Origin: Straminergon stramineum
Taxonomy: Eukaryota; Streptophyta; Bryopsida; Hypnales; Calliergonaceae
DNA length: 64,000 nt
Assembly: GCA_963920665.1 (NCBI GenBank)
Contig: OY987263.1
Span: forward strand, 19,021,430 to 19,085,429
Direction of reading: 5' to 3'
Shown here: one piece after another, positions 24,998 through 36,802 of the stretch
How positions within the stretch are numbered: the first letter of the stretch is position 1
Layout: each line of letters opens with the position of its first letter
Translations under genes and position numbers: made by a program
The notes under the pieces: model-generated
Told to the model about the DNA's origin: nothing
The model's database searches: none
Seen by the model: the letters and a program-made list of their open reading frames with translations, nothing else

Positions 24998-27900
24998 CTT
25001 GGCCGTTGTTGTGCGCGTAGCGTGCGGTAAATGCCATTTACAACACCCAAACGTGTAAACTTATTCGAAATATCGTCCCAGGGGATTCTAGTACGTTGTT
25101 GTAAGCCTAGGTTATCTGTTCTACCAACTTAAGCTCTCTCGTTTCGGAATCCAATCCGGATACGTATCTTCACTCACAAACAGTGGTTTTTGGTAGCTCT
25201 ATTTTACCTTCAGAGGGTCCACCTTTGATTGTATAGAGGGGTAGGGACTCACCACTCGTATTCCTCACTCTCTTCTTTCTCTAAACTACACAGCGTCCAT
25301 TTAGACCAACTGTTGTATAAGATTAGTCCGGAAACACTCTTACAACTATCCGGATGGCCAATCCGAAAAGCAGGTCACACAGAGCCGCGTCTAGACTTTT
25401 CCACTACAATGACAAACCAATAGAGACCGGAACTAAGATAAGGATTGTAAGTCGTTCACTAAACTGATCCTAAGGTTTGGCTGACCTTCCGGTAAGTGAT
25501 ATGGGGTTTCTTCCACTGGTGGTTGCTTATCTCTACACGGAACCTTCCCTGGTATTCCGGATCTGCACCCACACCACTCCTAATCGGATTCCCGTTCCAG
25601 GAGTTTAAAGACACGTGCTCAAGACCAAATTCACTAGTCTAGACTACATAATAGACGTTCCTCAACACTCAGACCCAAGTCCCCTCAAATTCGGATTCCT
25701 CCTTTCCTCCTCCTCAATTACACTTCACACACTCATAAGGAAACACAAGGAAGCTGGATATACAACAGATCAATTCGTGAGGGTCCACTTGGTGGCTCAG
25801 ATTAAAATAAGGATGACAAAATACAAACTATAATGCTAGGATGGAATGAGAGGCAACAATCCTGCCCCTCACTTAAAAACTCAAAACAACCAAAGTCAAA
25901 AAGGCCAAAAGGGCACCCGGAAATCCAGGTGACCACTCACAAACTCCCCGAAAAATCTGGAAAAGTAAGATCCTATAAATCCTGAACCCGGTCCCACACC
26001 TAGAAATCCGGATCCGGTTCAAAATTAAAATCCTATCTGCCTAAAGAAAGATTCTATCTACTTCCCCTTCCACGCTTTCTTCTGGCTCCTCCCGCCTTGA
26101 CTTGCTGGTTCTTGCGTGGATGACCTTGGTGTTGCCTTCGGGGTCACCTTGATGGGGGTCATCCGTAACGCCGCCCGGGTCTATATCTTCCGGATTTTCG
26201 GAGGAGAGTATTCTACTTCTTTCTCGTCTTCGTCCTCCGATCTGGTCCGGTACTCTTCCTCCTCAGATTTCTCAATCTGAGTTATCTCCCTCTCATTCTC
26301 CTCACCTGGAGACATCTCATCCAACACGATCGGCTCAATCTCCTTCCTTGTTTGCTGCTCCTCCAGCATATGCTCAAATTCCTCCGGATGAGACCGGGCC
26401 GGATTCAACAACCCCCCAATCCGCTCTATCAGTTGGCTACGGGCTTGGGTGTGAGGTGTCTGAAGCGGCTCCTTCTCCGGAAGATTGAACACTGGGACGG
26501 GTGGAGAAACTGTAATCTTTGGAGGTGCCAACTCCCGTGTAGTATCCGGCTGCCTACTTGGCTCGAGCGTTGACTTCACGCTCCCCCGGATCGTCTTCTC
26601 CAACTGCTTGGAGAAGGGTTCCGTCGAGTACTGGAGAGTCTCCCGCGGGGCTTTTGATTTTGACGGTAGTGGCATTGAGGCGGTGAGCTTGACAGGAGTC
26701 TCCGTGTCGAAATGGATCTCTGGAAAGTTGGAGAAGTCCATTACTCGGTCGGGGTCGATCCGCCCAAGTAGTTGCCTCATTTCTTTTAGTGTGAGCTCCA
26801 TCCTTGAGGAGAAGTCCACGAGTATCCGGATCACCTTGGATCCGGTGAGGTGCCCTTCCTCAATCAATCGGCTCTGGATTAGAGCCGCCTTCATCACCAT
26901 GTCGGTTGGCTTGTCCACCAACCCGGATAGGTTCTTTAGCAGTTGCAGGGCTTCCTTCTCCCTCTGTTTTGCTGCAGCCATCTCCCCTTGCGCCCAACTC
27001 AATCTTGCTTGAAGATCTACTTTCTCCTTCTCCAGGGCTACAATCTACTTGTCCTTCCACTTGAGGACTTCCGGATTCGGAAGTTTTTTCAATGCGTCGA
27101 GGATGTCTTCCGGATCCGTCTTCAACTCCTGGCTAATCCTCCTGAGTAGATTTGCCAGGCTTTCATGGTACTCTTGCGCTTGGAGTACCCAGTTGAACCC
27201 AGTCTTGAAGAATCCGGCTATGCTTCCTTTCTCCTCCTTGGATATCTTTTGCTGGGCCGGAAGCTTCCCCCGAGATGTCGGATCCGTGGACTTTCGGTGC
27301 CTCCGCTCCAAGGGTTGCTCGTCCTCTTCCGGATCCTCCTCCTCTTCCACCGGCGGCTGCTCGGCTGTCACTTTTTCCATCAGGCCGTATTGAAAGATGG
27401 TTGCTCCGGTGTTGTACTCCACCATTTCCGCATCGCTGAGAAGCTTTGCGTGGTGGTAGAGATGGAAAAGATACGGCCCTATGGGGCTGGTCTTTCCCTT
27501 TCCTACGTTGGCGGCAAGCTTGGCGACTACTGATCCAATAAGTTTGCCCCAACTAACTGGTCTACCCTCAAATGCACCAAAGATGGTGTTCGCTACTGTA
27601 ACCGTAACCTGGGTAGGCTTTTTCGGATACAGGATAGGGATAAGGAATTCTAGGACATGCCTCTATCGTGGATCTAGGCAGTCACTAATCGCATACCCTT
27701 CCTTGGAATGGGCTGCGTTCTTGAATTTCTCGACTGTAAACTTGTCGGTCCGAGAAGCTAAACCAGATCCGTTTTTAGGGAATCCGTGAACCTTAGCCCA
27801 GACTTCATCAATCCAAGTTTGAGGCCTTCCTCTCACTGTCAACTCATATTGGTTTGACGCTCCTACTATCAACTCCTCGATCATCCGGTTGTTCTTTAAT

Positions 27901-28450
27901 GTCTACGATCGCATGAACAGACCGACACACCCTATCTCACTAAGGTCATCCTCTAGCTGGGATCTCTCTCTCAGCCTTTCCGGAATGGTTGGACAAACCA
28001 TCTGGCTAGTGACCAAAGTCTTCTGGATATCTCCCTCCGCCATCTCAAACTGAAATCTGAGCACACTCTAGCTTTTCACCCGAGCACTAACTCACCACTC
28101 TTTCACTCAACTATGCGCGCACAAAACAGTTGTGGAAAAAAGAGGAAGAACAAATGGCAGTGGCGGGGTTAAGTACCCGTCAAAATACCGACCATTTCTA
28201 AAGCGGACCGTTTACCCGTAACAGGTCCCTATTTTCTAGACCGGAAGTCTAGACCGTAGGCTGTCGCTGTCCGGGTTTCCGGAACCCGGATTCGGCCTGG
28301 ATCCCGTTACGGATTAGCTGGAGTGTTCTCTTAGTCTAAATGAGTTGCTTAGGCTAAGAGTGTTGTAATCCTTTTTACCTATTAGAAATTTAAAAAAAAT
28401 TCTATATAGTTATACCCTTATAAATACTAACATGGTGACTTCTAAGATTA
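24998..28450 (-). mobile_element. Element T2 (mirror of 38748-42200)
   Basis: The mirror of the T2 element. It is bounded on both sides by GTCCG modules in the same orientation (24876-24990 and 28463-28546). No long terminal repeats were recognised when the two ends were compared. Confidence 0.6.
26058..28043 (-). pseudogene. T2 gene (mirror of 39155-41140)
   Basis: The same 661-codon frame with the same four internal TAG codons. No difference from the contig C copy was seen. Confidence 0.8.
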
Positions 28451-28462
28451 TGGCTCGCGATA

Positions 28463-28546
28463 GCCGTCTGCTCAGGCTGTCCGCCATCGCCGACCGACCC
28501 CGCATCTAGCTGTCCGCTTAGGCTGTCCCCTGTTGCCGACCAACGA
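28463..28546 (+). repeat. GTCCG module (mirror of 38652-38735)
   Basis: A diverged single copy of the 59-bp GTCCG unit (CTCAGGCTGTCCGCCATCGC and CGCTTAGGCTGTCC), placed exactly as in the R1 copy at 62.3 kb. Confidence 0.7.
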
Positions 28547-30395
28547 CACCCAACACTGTTCACCTCACTTTGGATCCCACCTGACATCAATCTGCCGGTA
28601 GTCCTAAAGCATTGAATTCTGAGAAGGATAGATTCATGTACAAAAAATACTCTTGAATGCTAGAAGTATCCAATGTAGTATTAATGTAAGAAAAGATAAT
28701 TCTAGATATTCCTTCCCACATTTAAACATGCTCTCCAAAGTCCAAACCCTATACCCTAAATCCTAAACCCTGACCCTCCAAAATAAATCAGAATTATACA
28801 ACCCTCAATTGTACATATTGAATTTATAACATTGAATGAATTTTCAAAATTATTGATGCGATGTGTGAAATATGTTTTACCTATGAGACTATGATTCCTT
28901 TGCAGTTTGGAATGCAATCATGACAATATAATGCAGATGTAGACCTTTCTTACTTTGTCATGTACTCATGTAGATTTCAATTTTTCTTAAGATTGAGCAC
29001 CTCAATTATCACTTTATTATGAGCCATTAAATAAATGTGGAACATTCAATTATAACTTGGAGTGTATCTTCAATTTTTGTTGTCGAATGTATTCATAGTT
29101 TAGAACACCAATATGAAATTATGAATATACTAAAAGAAATTATATTATCTCGTTATTCTATTATAACATTTATTGAATGTATGGGATGGTGCTAAAATGA
29201 TTCAAGCATTTTAATGTAATGTGAAATGTTGTGGACAAGATTAAAGTAAGCATTTATACAACAAAATGAATTGAAAATTCATATCATACACACTTTGACA
29301 CTTATACCTATGTATACTTGTGTGCATCCTAAATTGTAAACCGATCATAAATTGATCACAACCCCAAAATATTAGAGCTTAGGTAATGTACAATGTGATT
29401 GACCTTGAAATATGATGAGTCTTCAATTACAAGAAATTAGAAATGGTCATATTTCAATGATTACAAGTCTACTTCATCTCAAAAAAATTTTGCAAATGAT
29501 TATATAGAAAGGTTCATAATATCATATCTTTTAAATTATAAATTTACAATATTGATTGAATTGCTTATGTTAATTTTGTAGTTATGTAGGCCTAGGATTT
29601 TCTAAAATCTAGAATCCCTAAAGCCTTCATGCTTTCTTTCCCATCAAATATCACTCAAAACTACCATTTCAAATGCAAAGAGACAAAAATTTTAAAAAGT
29701 GATTTTTGGGCATATTTAACCATAGGAATTTATACTAGACTAGTATAAAAGTTAATTGAGTTATCTTGTCATCTTGAAAACTTTGAGTACATACATTGCG
29801 CATGGTATTTGCATTTAAAGTAAGCCCAAAAAATCTTTTCTTCCATCTTGCTATACTAGATTGTTGGGCTTCTCATTTTCTTCACTTTAGATTTTTGACA
29901 CTAATGAATTTCATTTTAGAATATCTCGTGTTGAAAAATTTAACTCTTGAGTGAAGAATCTTGAACCAAAAATTTAGAAATAAATCATTTAATTGAGATC
30001 ACATATCATAAGAGTCCCGTATAAGAGTGTAGCCGTGTAGGGCCTTTGGGAGTTTAGGGATTCATTATTTTCCTTGAAAGGCATGAAAAAGAATAATAAA
30101 TATTATAAATTGAACCACGAAGGCTTTTGTTACAATCTTAACATCGAATTTCTTTTGCTATTAGTCAAAAAGTATAACTGACATTACAAACTTGTACAAA
30201 AGCACCAATGTAAAACAAAATTTCTTTACACACTTATTTGAATTCTTTATTTACAAATCAAATGATTTTTCAAACAAGAGACTTTGGGATATCACTTTTG
30301 ATAGTTGTATCAATTTAAGACCTCATGACATAACATATTAAAAATAATTTCTCTACTTTTCTTAATTCACCATGTAATGCAAGCTCTACCCACTA
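28547..30395 (+). repeat. Dispersed AT-rich repeat R1 (mirror copy)
   Basis: This aligns colinearly and with few differences to 62380-64000 in the same orientation. The offset changes from 33814 to 33830 because of small indels, chiefly an extra segment near 62787. No coding capacity was seen. Confidence 0.85.
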
Positions 30396-30890
30396 AACCG
30401 TCCGTCCACCCATCTCCACATAGTTCAAAACACCTCTCCTGCCCGTTCGCCCATCCACCAATTCAAAAATTGAAAAACTCCTCCCTCTCTCCCTCACTCC
30501 CTCTTGCCCACCTCTCCCCTCCCCTCCCACGCTTTTCTCCGTCTGCCCGTCCGCCTGTCCGCCCATCCGCCCATCCGCCCGACCACCTATCCACTCGTCC
30601 GCCCAAGTAACAATTCCAAAATTGAAAAACACCTCCCTCCCGCGGTCCCGCCCACCTCTGCCCTCTGACCTTCCTCTCTGTCCGCCCGCTCGTCCACGTG
30701 TCCGCACTCCCCATCCGGAGTCCCTGTCTGCATTTTCCATCCGCTTATCCGGAGTCCGTCCGCATTTCCCGTCCGCGTTGCTTGTCGATGACCGTGCGAT
30801 CTAGCGGACCGCAATTTTGGACCGCTTGATCTGCTCGTCCGATGCGGACGGCAACATCCACATACCCTAAAGCGCCAACCGCATAAATGG
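30396..30890 (+). repeat. GTCCG array (mirror of 36308-36802)
   Basis: A C-rich strand-asymmetric array that includes a polypyrimidine stretch (30480-30530). It lies upstream of the T3b start codon. Confidence 0.8.
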
Positions 30891-31305
30891 CGGCACGGAC
30901 GGTTCATTTCTTCACCATCCTTTCCCTTCCAGAGTGGGTGATCCAGTGCCTTTGGGAATCTGCGCGCCCCTTCCAGCTTGGTGCGTGAACGATTGTGTTC
31001 GTATTAACTTATTTTATCACATATTGGTTTGAGTGATTAGGGGGCTGCCCCAACTTATAGGTCTTTAATTTTATGAACTTCATTTAGTGTTCTTAATTAC
31101 TTGAACCGTGTTTGAGTTGATTGGGTTGTCAGAAACTCAAGGTGTTCAAGTTTACGATTGATTTGGTTGTCAGTAACAGTAGGTGGAATTTGTTTTAATC
31201 CAAATTCTTACTTTTCATTTGGTACATTTAGCCAAAACAGGCGGAAATTGGATTTAAACTTTGTAATCCTTTCGGTTCATTATTAATTGAGGTTTGGAGG
31301 TTATC

Positions 31306-31804
31306 ATGTCGAGTAGAAGTGGTGGAGGAAGTAAGAAGGGGAAATCACAAGAGATCAATTGGAGAGATTTGGAAGACATAACCTGCGTTGTAGAGAAGGG
31401 ATGGGAAAAGGAGCCCAAGAAAATATGGGGTTGCACAACATGCAAGAAGTACGTCAAAATGACGCACCTCTCAAAACTATGGCCACATGATCGCGCAGAG
31501 GTGCAAGTTCGTTGTTGGGAGGGACAAATGTCCACATGTAAGAGCAAACACTTTGTTTGTCGCTACGAGGAGATAACATCTACATTAGGTTTACCAAGCT
31601 CCAAACCAAACGTCATGAACTATTCGAACATGGCTATGATTTGGGCAGAGATAGTACTCCATAAAGAAGTAGATTGGCGCATGGTTGCAGGGCGCAATGT
31701 CAGGAATTTGACTCGCGAGGAAGCCATAATTCCTACTAACTAGGTTGGACCAAGCGATTGCATGCCGGAGTGGTCCAATCGAGGCTATGGAGGACTTCCT
31801 TTGA
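31306..31804 (+). pseudogene. T3b gene, N-terminal part, cut by the gap
   Basis: The first ~166 codons of the gene described at 34801-35892, including its internal TAG (31741-31743). Sequence ends four bases after GGACTTCCT at the N run, whereas the contig C copy continues. Confidence 0.85.
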
Positions 31805-32004
31805 NNNNNNNNNNNNNNNNNNNNNNNNNNNNNNNNNNNNNNNNNNNNNNNNNNNNNNNNNNNNNNNNNNNNNNNNNNNNNNNNNNNNNNNNNNNNNNNN
31901 NNNNNNNNNNNNNNNNNNNNNNNNNNNNNNNNNNNNNNNNNNNNNNNNNNNNNNNNNNNNNNNNNNNNNNNNNNNNNNNNNNNNNNNNNNNNNNNNNNNN
32001 NNNN
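31805..32004. other. Assembly gap, 200 N
   Basis: A second run of exactly 200 N. It marks the junction of contigs B and C. Confidence 0.98.
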
Positions 32005-32177
32005 CGAAATTTATAACTAAAACTTCGAAGTTCGCTACAAAAAATGGCAATAGTGGGACCCCCAAATAAGACTTCCACCTTCCCAAGGAGAGGAACCAAT
32101 GGAGGACGAACCACCAAGCTCTCCACTCCACACTTGCAAAACGCAAGGGGCAAGGCAAAAGTGATTGGGGATGACTT

Positions 32178-32372
32178 GTCCGCCTCCTCGTGGCCGTCCA
32201 ATCGTGCAGACGGCCTTCCGTCCGCCTCGTCGCGGCCGTCCGATCATTCGCGTCGTCGCAGCTGTCCGATCATGCAGACGGCATTCCGTCCGCCTCGTCG
32301 CAGCCGTTCGATTGTTCAGCCGCACTCTGATTGCCTTGAGATGGCCGTCCGCCTTCTCGTGGCCGTCCGTGT
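32178..32372 (+). repeat. GTCCG-rich block
   Basis: A CpG-dense tract with repeated CCGTCCGCCTCGTCGC(G/A)GCCGTCC-like units (near 32209 and 32289). A second block with mixed strand orientation lies at 33485-33705. Confidence 0.7.
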
Positions 32373-33484
32373 CACGACCCTCATCACAAGGCGTGCCCGT
32401 GCCACCTTGGTGAGCAAGGGGGACATTGGGGGTACCTCCTCAAGCCTTGCCAGAGATGAGGTGAGGGGGACTAGGAGTCTCGAGCGATCAGAGCAATGTA
32501 CCGCTCTGATCCGGACGAATTTGGGGGCATGTGATACGTTCTTGGAAAGGTCTTGAGAAGACGCTTCTAGCCGTCTAAAGAACGCATGATTTGGACTTGC
32601 GAGTCAAAAGTTATAGGCGTTCAAAGTTGGGGGTGTCCCGGTCGCGCCGGGAGCGCCCTGGCCGTGCCGGGAGTGTCCCGAATCTTTGGAGGGCGATATC
32701 TTTGCGAGTACTTGTCCGAATGGAGCAAGTGAGTAGTCCATCGGCATCTATGCGTCGCGTAGATGTCGAAAATGGAGTTGCATGTGCGATTTGGATCCCG
32801 AAATGCAAAGTTATGCCGGGTGGAAGTTCGGGAGGCCCAAACTAGTGCGAATCGGGAGAAACAAGGTGGTCCTCCAAAACCAAAGGGTGTTTGGGACCCC
32901 CCCTTGACATACAAGGGGGGGGGGGGGGCTGCCGAATCCCGCAGAGAGTACTATGAGGAGGGGTGGTCTCCCTCCTCACTCCCGGATGGTGCCATGATGA
33001 GCCTAAGTGGCCCCGGGTGGTGAGGCTAGTGTTGGAGCCTCACCACCACTTGTGTGTTACCATGGAGTGCTTGTGCATTCCTTGATACCAGTTGGGTGGT
33101 GTCCCACTCCACACTAGGCCATGGTGTTAGTCCCATTTGGTGAGTCCCGATTAATGAGTCCCGAAATGAGTTGGGTAGGGCCTAGTGGGGAGTTGGGTTC
33201 CATTCAAGGGCGGTTAGCACCGGTGGGAGTAGTGCCTCACCGAGTGCTTGGACATCAATGGAAGTTTCGCCCCATGTCATCAAATGACATGCTCAGTGTC
33301 TTGTGGGAGTATGTATTGCAAAGAAAGGATTGGGAATCATGGAGGAATGGGGAACCCCATGACTTGAGTTGGAACCTAACATTGTGGGTGCGTGGCGTGT
33401 GCAGTGTTAGGAGAGCGTGAACCTTAGTGGCACTAAGGTGTTAAGTGTTTGGAAAGTGAGCTTAAGGGGGTAAGTGTTACTAAG
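32373..33484. other. GC-richer non-coding stretch with a G14 run
   Basis: No gene was recognised. The composition is more GC-rich than the spacers elsewhere, with GCCGGGAG-type repeats near 32645-32680 and a homopolymer of 14 G at 32915-32928. It resembles a retroelement LTR or leader in composition only. No paired LTR or primer-binding site was found. Confidence 0.4.
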
Positions 33485-33705
33485 GGGCGCGACAGTCCGA
33501 TTCCGGGGACGATCGGACGGCTGCCTCGAGCCGACCGACCAATGAGCAGGACGATCGGTGTCCGCCAGATCTGACGACCTGCTTGTCGCGGATGCCACGA
33601 GCTCGTCCAATCTGACGAACGACAGGCTATCCACAGGATCAGACAGTGTAGATGGCGTGGGTGCGGCAGCCCGTCCGGCGACGGCAGACAGATGAAACGA
33701 GGCAG
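33485..33705. repeat. GTCCG/CGGAC block, mixed orientation
   Basis: A CpG-dense island with GTCCG and CGGAC on both strands (for example GATCGGACGG and GCCCGTCCGGCGACGGCAG). It lies about 1.1 kb 3' of the T3b gene and marks an abrupt change to AT-rich DNA. Confidence 0.6.
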
Positions 33706-34800
33706 ACGGAAGAGATGAATTACACGATCGGAGATTTTAATTTCTCTTGAACATCTCTAAGTCAAACATAGGTATCATATTCAACATTTTAGTTTCAAAC
33801 CGAAGTAAGAATCAAGTAAATCATCTATCATGGAAATGAAAAAAAATTATAGAGGGATAGCCGGTGACATTTGCTTGTTTGAAATACTCTCACCGTTGAG
33901 ATTCTCATGTTTACATAATTCTATCTTAAAATTATTAATGTTCTAGTATCTATCTTGAATATACTCAACTTATCAATTCTCTTATGAATAAAAACTAAAC
34001 ATCTTTTGGGGGAATTTTTCTTCCTACATTCTCATGCTCTCATATAAATTCTTCAAGTCTTCAACATACAAAATTATAAAATCGTACTCACAAGTGGAAA
34101 TATTTATTGTTTCAATAATTAGAAGCCCAAAATCTAGTCAAGCAAATAGCAAAATCATTTGTTTCAGTCACCTTGAATGCAAATAGCCAAATATCTTACA
34201 ATCTATGTGGGTTAAGTTTTTGAAATTACTTCTACACATTCATAAATTGCTATAGTATAAAATCGTACAATCCGACATGCCAAAAACATTGTTCCTACAT
34301 TTTCTAGTTCTTTGTAATTGAAATGGCAATTCTAAATCACTAAATGGTCTTTGATGGAAAAAAGCCTTCGGACTTCTAGGGTTTAGGGTTCAATTTCTAA
34401 TAGCAAATGAAACTAAAATGGTGGTTCTCACTATTCTACAAACCTCTATTGTATATTTGGGACATCCTTTGCATTTGCAATTCACCTATTCACATTGAAT
34501 GATTGAAATGAGAAAATTATAGAAAGTGGTCCAATACATTTTCCATTTTCACAAATACCCATTAACCAATAGTCATACATCAATGGTATTAAATCCTACA
34601 AATTACGTGACATAAATATCGCTTTATTAAAATATAAAAATACAATGTATTTGTATCAAAATCACAAAAACGTGATTCCAACTCGTCAAGAGCATTGTGC
34701 TATATTTGCCGCACTCTACCGTCTATGTACATTACAATGAGTGAACCATACAGTAAAACAAACATAAGATGACTAGAATACCATACTCTACTTAACTACT
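33706..34800. other. AT-rich 3' flank of T3b
   Basis: No gene or repeat array is visible. A lone telomere-like GGGTTTAGGGTT lies near 34379. Confidence 0.5.
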
Positions 34801-35892
34801 TTACTCGGAATCCGAATCCGAATCCGAATCCTTCTTGTCATTTGGGTCTGAAGGATGTACCCCAATATATGGTCCACCCCCATAGTTGTAACCATATCCA
34901 CTTGATGCACCTCCTTGTCCATATTCATTTCCATAAGAAGGACCTGCAAAGGTTGGAGGAGGAATTGGAGCACTCTCCCAGGACCCTCTTTCACTTGATC
35001 TGCCATAATAAGGGCCTCCCTGATGCCCATATGAACCATGTGTAGTTGATCCAGAGTAGTATTGAGAGCCTCCTTGGCTAGAATCACCATATTCACCATA
35101 GTGTGTCGGTCGATGGCTTCCTCCTATACTTTGAGAGCCAACTTGGGGGGCGTTACCATAATCTGAACCACCTGTCCCATCTCATGATCCACGTGCATTA
35201 TAGTAGCGGTAGTAGGACCCATCATATTGCCGACCCCAGTCTTCCACGCTTCGATGCATGGCCTCCTGTATTTGTTGTTGGTACTCAATGTCTTTCCGAT
35301 CTTCTCGACGTTTGTGTCTCTCACCAAATGTCACGGGTGTTGGACCATCATCATCTTCATCTGACCAATCATCTTCAGCATCCTTCAAGACGATCAAAGG
35401 AAGTCCTCCATAGCCTCGATTGGACCACTCCGGCATGCAATCGCTTGGTCCAACCTAGTTAGTAGGAATTATGGCTTCCTCGCGAGTCAAATTCCTGACA
35501 TTGCGCCCTGCAACCATGCGCCAATCTACTTCTTTATGGAGTACTATCTCTGCCCAAATCATAGCCATGTTCGAATAGTTCATGACGTTTGGTTTGGAGC
35601 TTGGTAAACCTAATGTAGATGTTATCTCCTCGTAGCGACAAACAAAGTGTTTGCTCTTACATGTGGACATTTGTCCCTCCCAACAACGAACTTGCACCTC
35701 TGCGCGATCATGTGGCCATAGTTTTGAGAGGTGCGTCATTTTGACGTACTTCTTGCATGTTGTGCAACCCCATATTTTCTTGGGCTCCTTTTCCCATCCC
35801 TTCTCTACAACGCAGGTTATGTCTTCCAAATCTCTCCAATTGATCTCTTGTGATTTCCCCTTCTTACTTCCTCCACCACTTCTACTCGACAT
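34801..35892 (-). pseudogene. T3b: N-terminal Cys/His domain protein with Gly/Ser/Tyr-rich tail
   Basis: A single frame of 363 codons from ATG 35892 to TAA 34801, interrupted by TAG at codon 146 (35455-35457) and TGA at codon 237 (35182-35184). Residues ~30-130 form a domain shared with T3a: a WGC..CKKYVKMTHLSKLWPHD block, spaced cysteines, KHFVCRYEE and a NYS-AEI-KVDW block. The domain is Cys/His-rich and could bind zinc, but I cannot assign it to a named family. The middle is acidic (DDWSDEDDDG) and probably coiled coil. Residues ~237-345 are rich in Gly, Ser, Tyr and Gln, and the protein ends in a DSDSDSDSE repeat encoded by tandem GAATCC. It lacks the long middle and RING finger of T3a. 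A GTCCG array lies 0.4-0.9 kb upstream. Probably element-borne; function unknown. Confidence 0.65.
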
Positions 35893-36307
35893 GATAACCT
35901 CCAAACCTCAATTAATAATGAACCGAAAGGATTACAAAGTTTAAATCCAATTTCCGCCTGTTTTGGCTAAATGTACCAAATGAAAAGTAAGAATTTGGAT
36001 TAAAACAAATTCCACCTACTGTTACTGACAACCAAATCAATCGTAAACTTGAACACCTTGAGTTTCTGACAACCCAATCAACTCAAACACGGTTCAAGTA
36101 ATTAAGAACACTAAATGAAGTTCATAAAATTAAAGACCTATAAGTTGGGGCAGCCCCCTAATCACTCAAACCAATATGTGATAAAATAAGTTAATACGAA
36201 CACAATCGTTCACGCACCAAGCTGGAAGGGGCGCGCAGATTCCCAAAGGCACTGGATCACCCACTCTGGAAGGGAAAGGATGGTGAAGAAATGAACCGTC
36301 CGTGCCG

Positions 36308-36802
36308 CCATTTATGCGGTTGGCGCTTTAGGGTATGTGGATGTTGCCGTCCGCATCGGACGAGCAGATCAAGCGGTCCAAAATTGCGGTCCGCTAGATC
36401 GCACGGTCATCGACAAGCAACGCGGACGGGAAATGCGGACGGACTCCGGATAAGCGGATGGAAAATGCAGACAGGGACTCCGGATGGGGAGTGCGGACAC
36501 GTGGACGAGCGGGCGGACAGAGAGGAAGGTCAGAGGGCAGAGGTGGGCGGGACCGCGGGAGGGAGGTGTTTTTCAATTTTGGAATTGTTACTTGGGCGGA
36601 CGAGTGGATAGGTGGTCGGGCGGATGGGCGGATGGGCGGACAGGCGGACGGGCAGACGGAGAAAAGCGTGGGAGGGGAGGGGAGAGGTGGGCAAGAGGGA
36701 GTGAGGGAGAGAGGGAGGAGTTTTTCAATTTTTGAATTGGTGGATGGGCGAACGGGCAGGAGAGGTGTTTTGAACTATGTGGAGATGGGTGGACGGACGG
36801 TT
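36308..36802 (-). repeat. GTCCG array upstream of T3b
   Basis: Degenerate GGGCGGACGG-type units, strongly G-rich on the + strand, with a polypurine stretch at about 36665-36720 (GGGAGGGGAGGGG then GAGGGAG). Near 36380-36430 are GGTCCAAAATTGCGGTCCGC and CGCGGACGGG. It lies 0.4-0.9 kb upstream of the T3b ATG, so it could act as that gene's promoter-proximal region as well as an element end. Confidence 0.75.

Larger units (their letters stand above)
8710..31804 (+). repeat. Left arm of a 23.1-kb inverted repeat (entire contig B)
   Basis: Every feature in this interval has a mirror at 67198 minus its coordinate on the opposite strand, from the first base after one gap to the last base before the next. 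The constant sum across all features means no net indel in 23,095 bp. Only three base differences were seen (10997, 14098, 14128). Because both arm boundaries coincide with gap edges, contig B is probably a duplicate or allelic contig of 35394-58488 rather than a separate locus. Confidence 0.97.

Noticed and set aside
32373..33484. LTR retrotransposon with primer-binding site (reverse-strand TGGTATCAAGG near 33090)
   Set aside because: Only the first eight bases resemble an initiator-Met primer site, no CA end precedes it, and no second LTR or polymerase gene is present.
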